DNA of 64,000 nt. Origin: Sipunculus nudus. Taxonomy: Eukaryota > Annelida > Sipuncula > Golfingiida > Sipunculidae. The DNA is taken from positions 43,256,456-43,320,455 of the forward strand of contig CM049318.1 in the NCBI GenBank assembly GCA_026874595.1, written 5' to 3'. Position numbers and translations under genes: made by a program. Below, in pieces: positions 60,520 to 64,000 of this stretch. Numbering within the stretch: position 1 is the stretch's first letter; every line of letters begins with the position of its first letter. The notes under the pieces are model-generated. The model searched no databases. It was not told where the DNA came from and saw nothing but the letters and a program-made list of their open reading frames with translations.

Positions 60520-61323
60520 TGTTACAGGTGCTCTTTTTATTATGTGATACGGGCGTAACTTCTGTTGTGGTACTCGTGTCTGGCCGCGTATTACGTTCTA
60601 TGTTTAATCCGTAGTGGTTGAACTCTCGTTGTCATGTGAGCCTTGAGCTTTCACGCCTGGTCGTTGGTCACATGATGAGCCTGGTGTGAAGAGATACACG
60701 GCGCTGTTTTTCTCGAGAATTCCTGAAGCGCGTGTTATTGTGATTGTGCAAGATCTTATAGACTGTTCGAGAAGTGGAAAATTCTCGGCTTAGGGTGTGA
60801 AGGTATGTGAAGGGACTCTGTTGTAGAACGAGAGGGCAGAAAGCAGAGAAGATTCCAGCGGACGCAGAAGCGTGTGTCAGATTCGAAGAATGCGGCAATT
60901 ATACATTTTCAAAGACTTTCTCCTGGATATTATGCATTTGGACGTCAGTTTACTTTCTGGGTTGTTGAAAGAACTTTCCACTGGACTGGCATTCTCCGAG
61001 AGTTTACATTTAAAGGTCGTATCGTTATGATGGTGTTGGTATTCAGGTACTGTGCACATACATTATTTTCTGTGTGATTGTATTGACTTGTTGCTATGCC
61101 GCTGTTTTACTGTATAATTGTATTGATTTAGTGTATTGTAATGTTAGGGTTGTTTTAAGCATAAATTATAGTTATTTGTTAACAAAAATACACTGACTTC
61201 TTTATTCATTCCCCTAGACATTTCACGCCGCCTAGTGTTACAGAATCTGATTTGTTTTTATCTCCATTACAAAATTTGTGTTCATCACGCATACATGATC
61301 TGTTTATATTAGGTTTCGTAACA
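60520..61323 (+). mobile_element. solo LTR, copy 1, 804 bp
   Basis: Begins TGTTACAGGTGC and ends TTTCGTAACA, so the ends are inverse copies (TGTTAC/GTAACA). The flanks are ACTG (60516-60519) and AGTG (61324-61327), a 4-bp target duplication with one change. Removing the LTR and one copy restores the LINE frame (Ser-Thr-Leu-Leu-Leu-Glu-Gly). A poly(A)-type AATT/ATAAATTATAG region lies near 61160. No internal retroelement sequence is attached, hence a solo LTR; TGTTAC ends and 4-bp duplications point to a Ty3/gypsy-type element. Confidence 0.82.
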
Positions 61324-64000
61324 AGTGTTACTTGAGGGAATCCATGAATGTGCTGGTCTGTCTGATAACAAAGTCGTTTCCTGTATTTTAACAGTAACCA
61401 TGCCACGTCCATGCAAAAGACTTGTGACCTCGCGGAAAAACCGAGCGGTTTCGCTTTATGAATTGTGGTCTGATATTAAGAAGATATTAGAATCTGCAGA
61501 ATATGTTCAGTCAGCCTGTCCTGACCTGGACTGTCTCGTTGAGAGACAGACCTTCGGCCCTGTGGTTGTCTGATGACATCAGAGTTGCCCGCCGTAAACG
61601 GAGACAAGCGGAACGACGCTGGCGAAGTTCAGGTCTATCTGTCCATCGTGAAATCTTCGTCGGAGAGAAAGCTGTAGTGAAAGCAACCATTAATGAGGCC
61701 AAGAGACAATTCTACATGGATAAAACTGACTCATGTTTGTCATCAAAACAGCTGTTTTCTGTGTCTGGTGAGCTTTAGGGCAAGTCCCGGATAATACCTC
61801 TGCATATACCTCGCTGTGACCTTCCGAAACGTTTATGTGACTTTTTCTTGGCCAAAATTGAACGAATCCGTCGTGAACTTGACTCTTGAACCTCCTAATT
61901 TTGATATGTATGATGGTCCCTCTTTGTCCTGGTTTACCCCAGTGACTTATCAGTAGATACATAAACTCATAATGTCTTCACCAACAAAAATCTGTATACT
62001 TTATCCCTTTCCCATTCCCCTTCTTAAGCAATGCATAGATGACCTTAACTCCATTGATTACATTCATTATAAATGTCTCTCTATTAACAGGTACAGTCCC
62101 TTTTCAGTTTAAAGAGGCTGTTGTGACCCCACTTTTGAAGGAGCCCAGATTAGATCTAAATGACCTTAAACATTTTAGGCCAGTTTCAAACCTTCCCTTC
62201 GTTTCTAAAATCCTTGAGAAGACTGTTCTAAAGAGGTTACAATGTCATCCTTATGAAAATAGCTTAATGGAAATCCATCAGTCCGCGAATAGAAGGCACC
62301 ATAGCACAGAGACCGCCTTACTGAGTGTCATGGATAGTCTAAGTTACATGTATGTGTTTATAATGCGCAGGCATTCTGATTCGTGTTAGGCGCTAGCCCT
62401 GTTCGTTGCTATGGAAAACGCGCGAGTTGGGCTCTGGCTTGCGTGTGAACAGTGAAACGTGGAGACACGGCGTTATATCTGTTCTAGATGATTTGGTCTG
62501 TTCAGGCGCTGTAGGCGCTCGTGTATTGTTATGTTCTTTGGAATGTTCCAGAATGGAAAGTTCTGGGCTTCAGGTGGAAAAGCTATAAATGGGGGCTGTG
62601 TTTAGAGCCGGCAGAGAGAAAAATACCAGCGGATACGAAAGAGTGTGAGTCTCTAGTCATTGTTTTAGGACTTTTCCGCCGATAATTGCAGAACTTAATA
62701 TACGGATTGTCTCAGTTTGCCTTTGGGATTATAACCAGAACTTCACTTTTGGATTTGTATTTCGCGATTAAATTGGACTATTCTCTGAGAAGATTAATAT
62801 GAGCTGTTCATCTGGAATATTTGTGTTAAAGGACTTGTTGAGCTGTGACAGTGGTGGTATCTAGGAATCAAAGCCTAGGACCCGGACACTCTGGTACTGT
62901 ACTTTATATTGTTGTTATGCTGTGTAATTGTATTGATTTAGTGTATTGTAATGTTAGGGTTGTTCTAAGAATAAATTATAATTATTTGTTAACAAAAAAC
63001 ACTGACTTCTTCATTCATTCCCCTAGACATTTCACGCTACCTAGTGTTGCGGAATCTGATTTTTTTTATTTCCGTAACAAAATTTATGAACGTCACGATT
63101 ATGTGATCTGTTGTAATTAGGTTCTGTTACATCTGCTGATGGCGTCAGATCAGAGACGCGTTTCTCTTCTAGCATTGTTGAGCCTCGGTGCAGCGTTTGA
63201 CACTCTTAATCATTCAATTTTGCTTAAAAGACTAGAATTTACCTTTGGTATACACGACACCGTGCATTCATGGTTTACTCCATACCTCGCCAATTGTTCC
63301 CAAGCTGTTGCGATCGACAGTAGAAAATCAGACCAATGTACTTTGCTGTACGGGGTTCCCCAGGGATCCGTGTTATGACCTATATTGTTCACTCTATATT
63401 CATAACCCGTATCTCGCATAATATCTGCACATGATTGTTCTTTTCATAAGCTTGCCGATGACGCTGAACTGTCAAAAAGTAGTCAACTAGGTGAGTTCAG
63501 TTCTGTCCAGTTCAGCATACAGGCTTGTATTGATGATGTACTATCAAGGATGACCAGCACCAAACTTAAATTGAATACTTACAAGACTGAAATTATGCAT
63601 GTCGGATCTAAGCCCCTCCTAAGGATAATTGGGTCCATTAGCATTGGGGGCTGCACTGTTCCTTTACAAAATTCCAGTGAAGTATCCAGGTGTTAAGATT
63701 GATTGTAATCTTTCAATGCATGATTATATTAGTATAGTATATGTCGTGCGGCCTTTCTCGAGCTCCGCCGTATAGCTTCCATCCGGCGTTTCCGCTCTAC
63801 TAATGCTTGCTGCGGCTCATTTGCGCCACAGTATTACTAGTATCTCACCTGGATTACTATAATTCCATTCTTGCTGGGTTACCGGCAGAGCAGGTCTGTC
63901 GGCTACAGATGGTCCAGAATAATGCTGCGCGTCTCATTCTTAAGAAGCGTAAGACCGGCCACGCCACGCCACTGCTCAAACAGCTCCATTAGCTTCCCGT
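61324..64000 (+). pseudogene. LINE endonuclease end and reverse transcriptase
   Basis: The piece opens with GIHECAGLSDNKVVSCIL, the SDH-type end of the endonuclease (His replaced by Asn). LSDDIRVARRKRRQAERRW (about 61567-61623) is the linker. Reverse transcriptase follows: VVTPLLKEPRLDLNDLKHFR and PVSNLPFVSKILEKT (62119-62230), STETALLSVMDSL (62303-62341). After the second LTR come LLALLSLGAAFDTLNHSILL (63166-63225; the catalytic Asp of LDLSAAFD has become Gly-containing SLGAAFD), GVPQGSVL (63355-63378) and LADDAELS (63451-63474, the YADD-type box). KLKLNTYKTEIMHVGS and QMVQNNAARLI follow. Stops and shifts occur throughout. Confidence 0.87.
62342..63131 (+). mobile_element. solo LTR, copy 2, 790 bp
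   Basis: Begins AGTTACATG (first base changed from the TGTTACA consensus) and ends TTCTGTTACA. The flanks are TCTA (62338-62341) and TCTG (63132-63135). Excision restores Asp-Ser-Leu-Leu-Met-Ala in the LINE reverse transcriptase. The last ~200 bases are very similar to copy 1 ('gtattgatttagtgtattgtaatgttagggttg'). The middle contains 'gctataaatggggg' (about 62579), a TATA-like promoter element, and 'aagaataaattataat' near the end. Confidence 0.82.

Larger units (their letters stand above)
59292..64000 (+). mobile_element. CR1/L2-like LINE, 5'-truncated, interrupted three times
   Basis: Four collinear pieces (59292-59392, 60050-60519, 61324-62341 and 63132-64000) form one non-LTR retrotransposon ORF2 with an APE-type endonuclease followed by reverse transcriptase. 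They are separated by a foldback element and two solo LTRs, each with its own target duplication. Removing the insertions restores the expected order of motifs. Other frameshifts and stops show long-term decay. The window ends within the C-terminal part (ATPLLKQLH followed by 'agcttcccgt'), so the 3' end is outside. Confidence 0.87.

Noticed and set aside
60520-63131. The two LTRs as the ends of a single retrotransposon
   Set aside because: The sequence between them is LINE ORF2 in continuous order, and each LTR has its own target duplication.

Overview
This is eukaryotic, AT-rich, intron-scale DNA made almost entirely of nested transposable elements. The repeat style (GTCCGTC-type microsatellites next to terminal hairpins, cores of tandem 180-325 bp units, the recurrent palindrome GGTGGCGCCACC) resembles bivalve mollusc genomes and their Pearl-like elements. 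I infer a lophotrochozoan, most likely a bivalve. There is no operon, no CRISPR array and no bacterial gene organisation.

One host gene is supported. Four plus-strand exons with correct splice sites and matching phases (24853-24892, 25281-25322, 25686-25803, 53810-53853) join into the C-terminal part of a YjbQ/UPF0047 family protein, ending in a stop codon. Its last intron is about 28.0 kb and holds most of the middle of the window. The 5' exons were not found and may lie upstream.

Layout. 1-4160: two nested hairpin-ended repeats, then the body of a third. 4163-about 11010: a decayed Ty3/gypsy retrotransposon (gag, PR, RT, RNase H, IN) whose integrase is split by a 1,983-bp pogo/Tigger-type DNA transposon (7753-9735, TA target duplication). 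11014-13050: a family HB element inserted inside another HB element. 14204-24784: an HC element with about eleven 180-bp core units, then several copies of family HA. 24853-25803: three host exons. 25804-53809: the long intron, with copies of HA, HB and HC, a 1,388-bp non-autonomous TA-flanked transposon (31224-32611), and a 6.9-kb insertion (about 39334-46237) that splits one HA copy. 53810-54058: last exon and 3' flank. 54059-58860: an HA copy holding a small HE element, and an HB copy holding an HD element. 59292-64000: a CR1/L2-like LINE read from endonuclease into reverse transcriptase and cut into four pieces by a 657-bp foldback element and two related solo LTRs. It runs off the window end.

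The main structural observation is that five repeat families unrelated in body (named here HA to HE) share one terminal plan. Each has a T-rich junction, then a 5' terminal motif (inside a hairpin in four of the five), then usually a TCCGTC/GTCTG microsatellite, then a body that usually contains tandem units. At the 3' end the same motif returns inverted and subterminal, followed in four of the five by a short hairpin and then CTTG, CTAG or CTAA against a T-run. That plan matches non-autonomous Helentron (Helitron-like) elements. No Rep/helicase gene is visible here.
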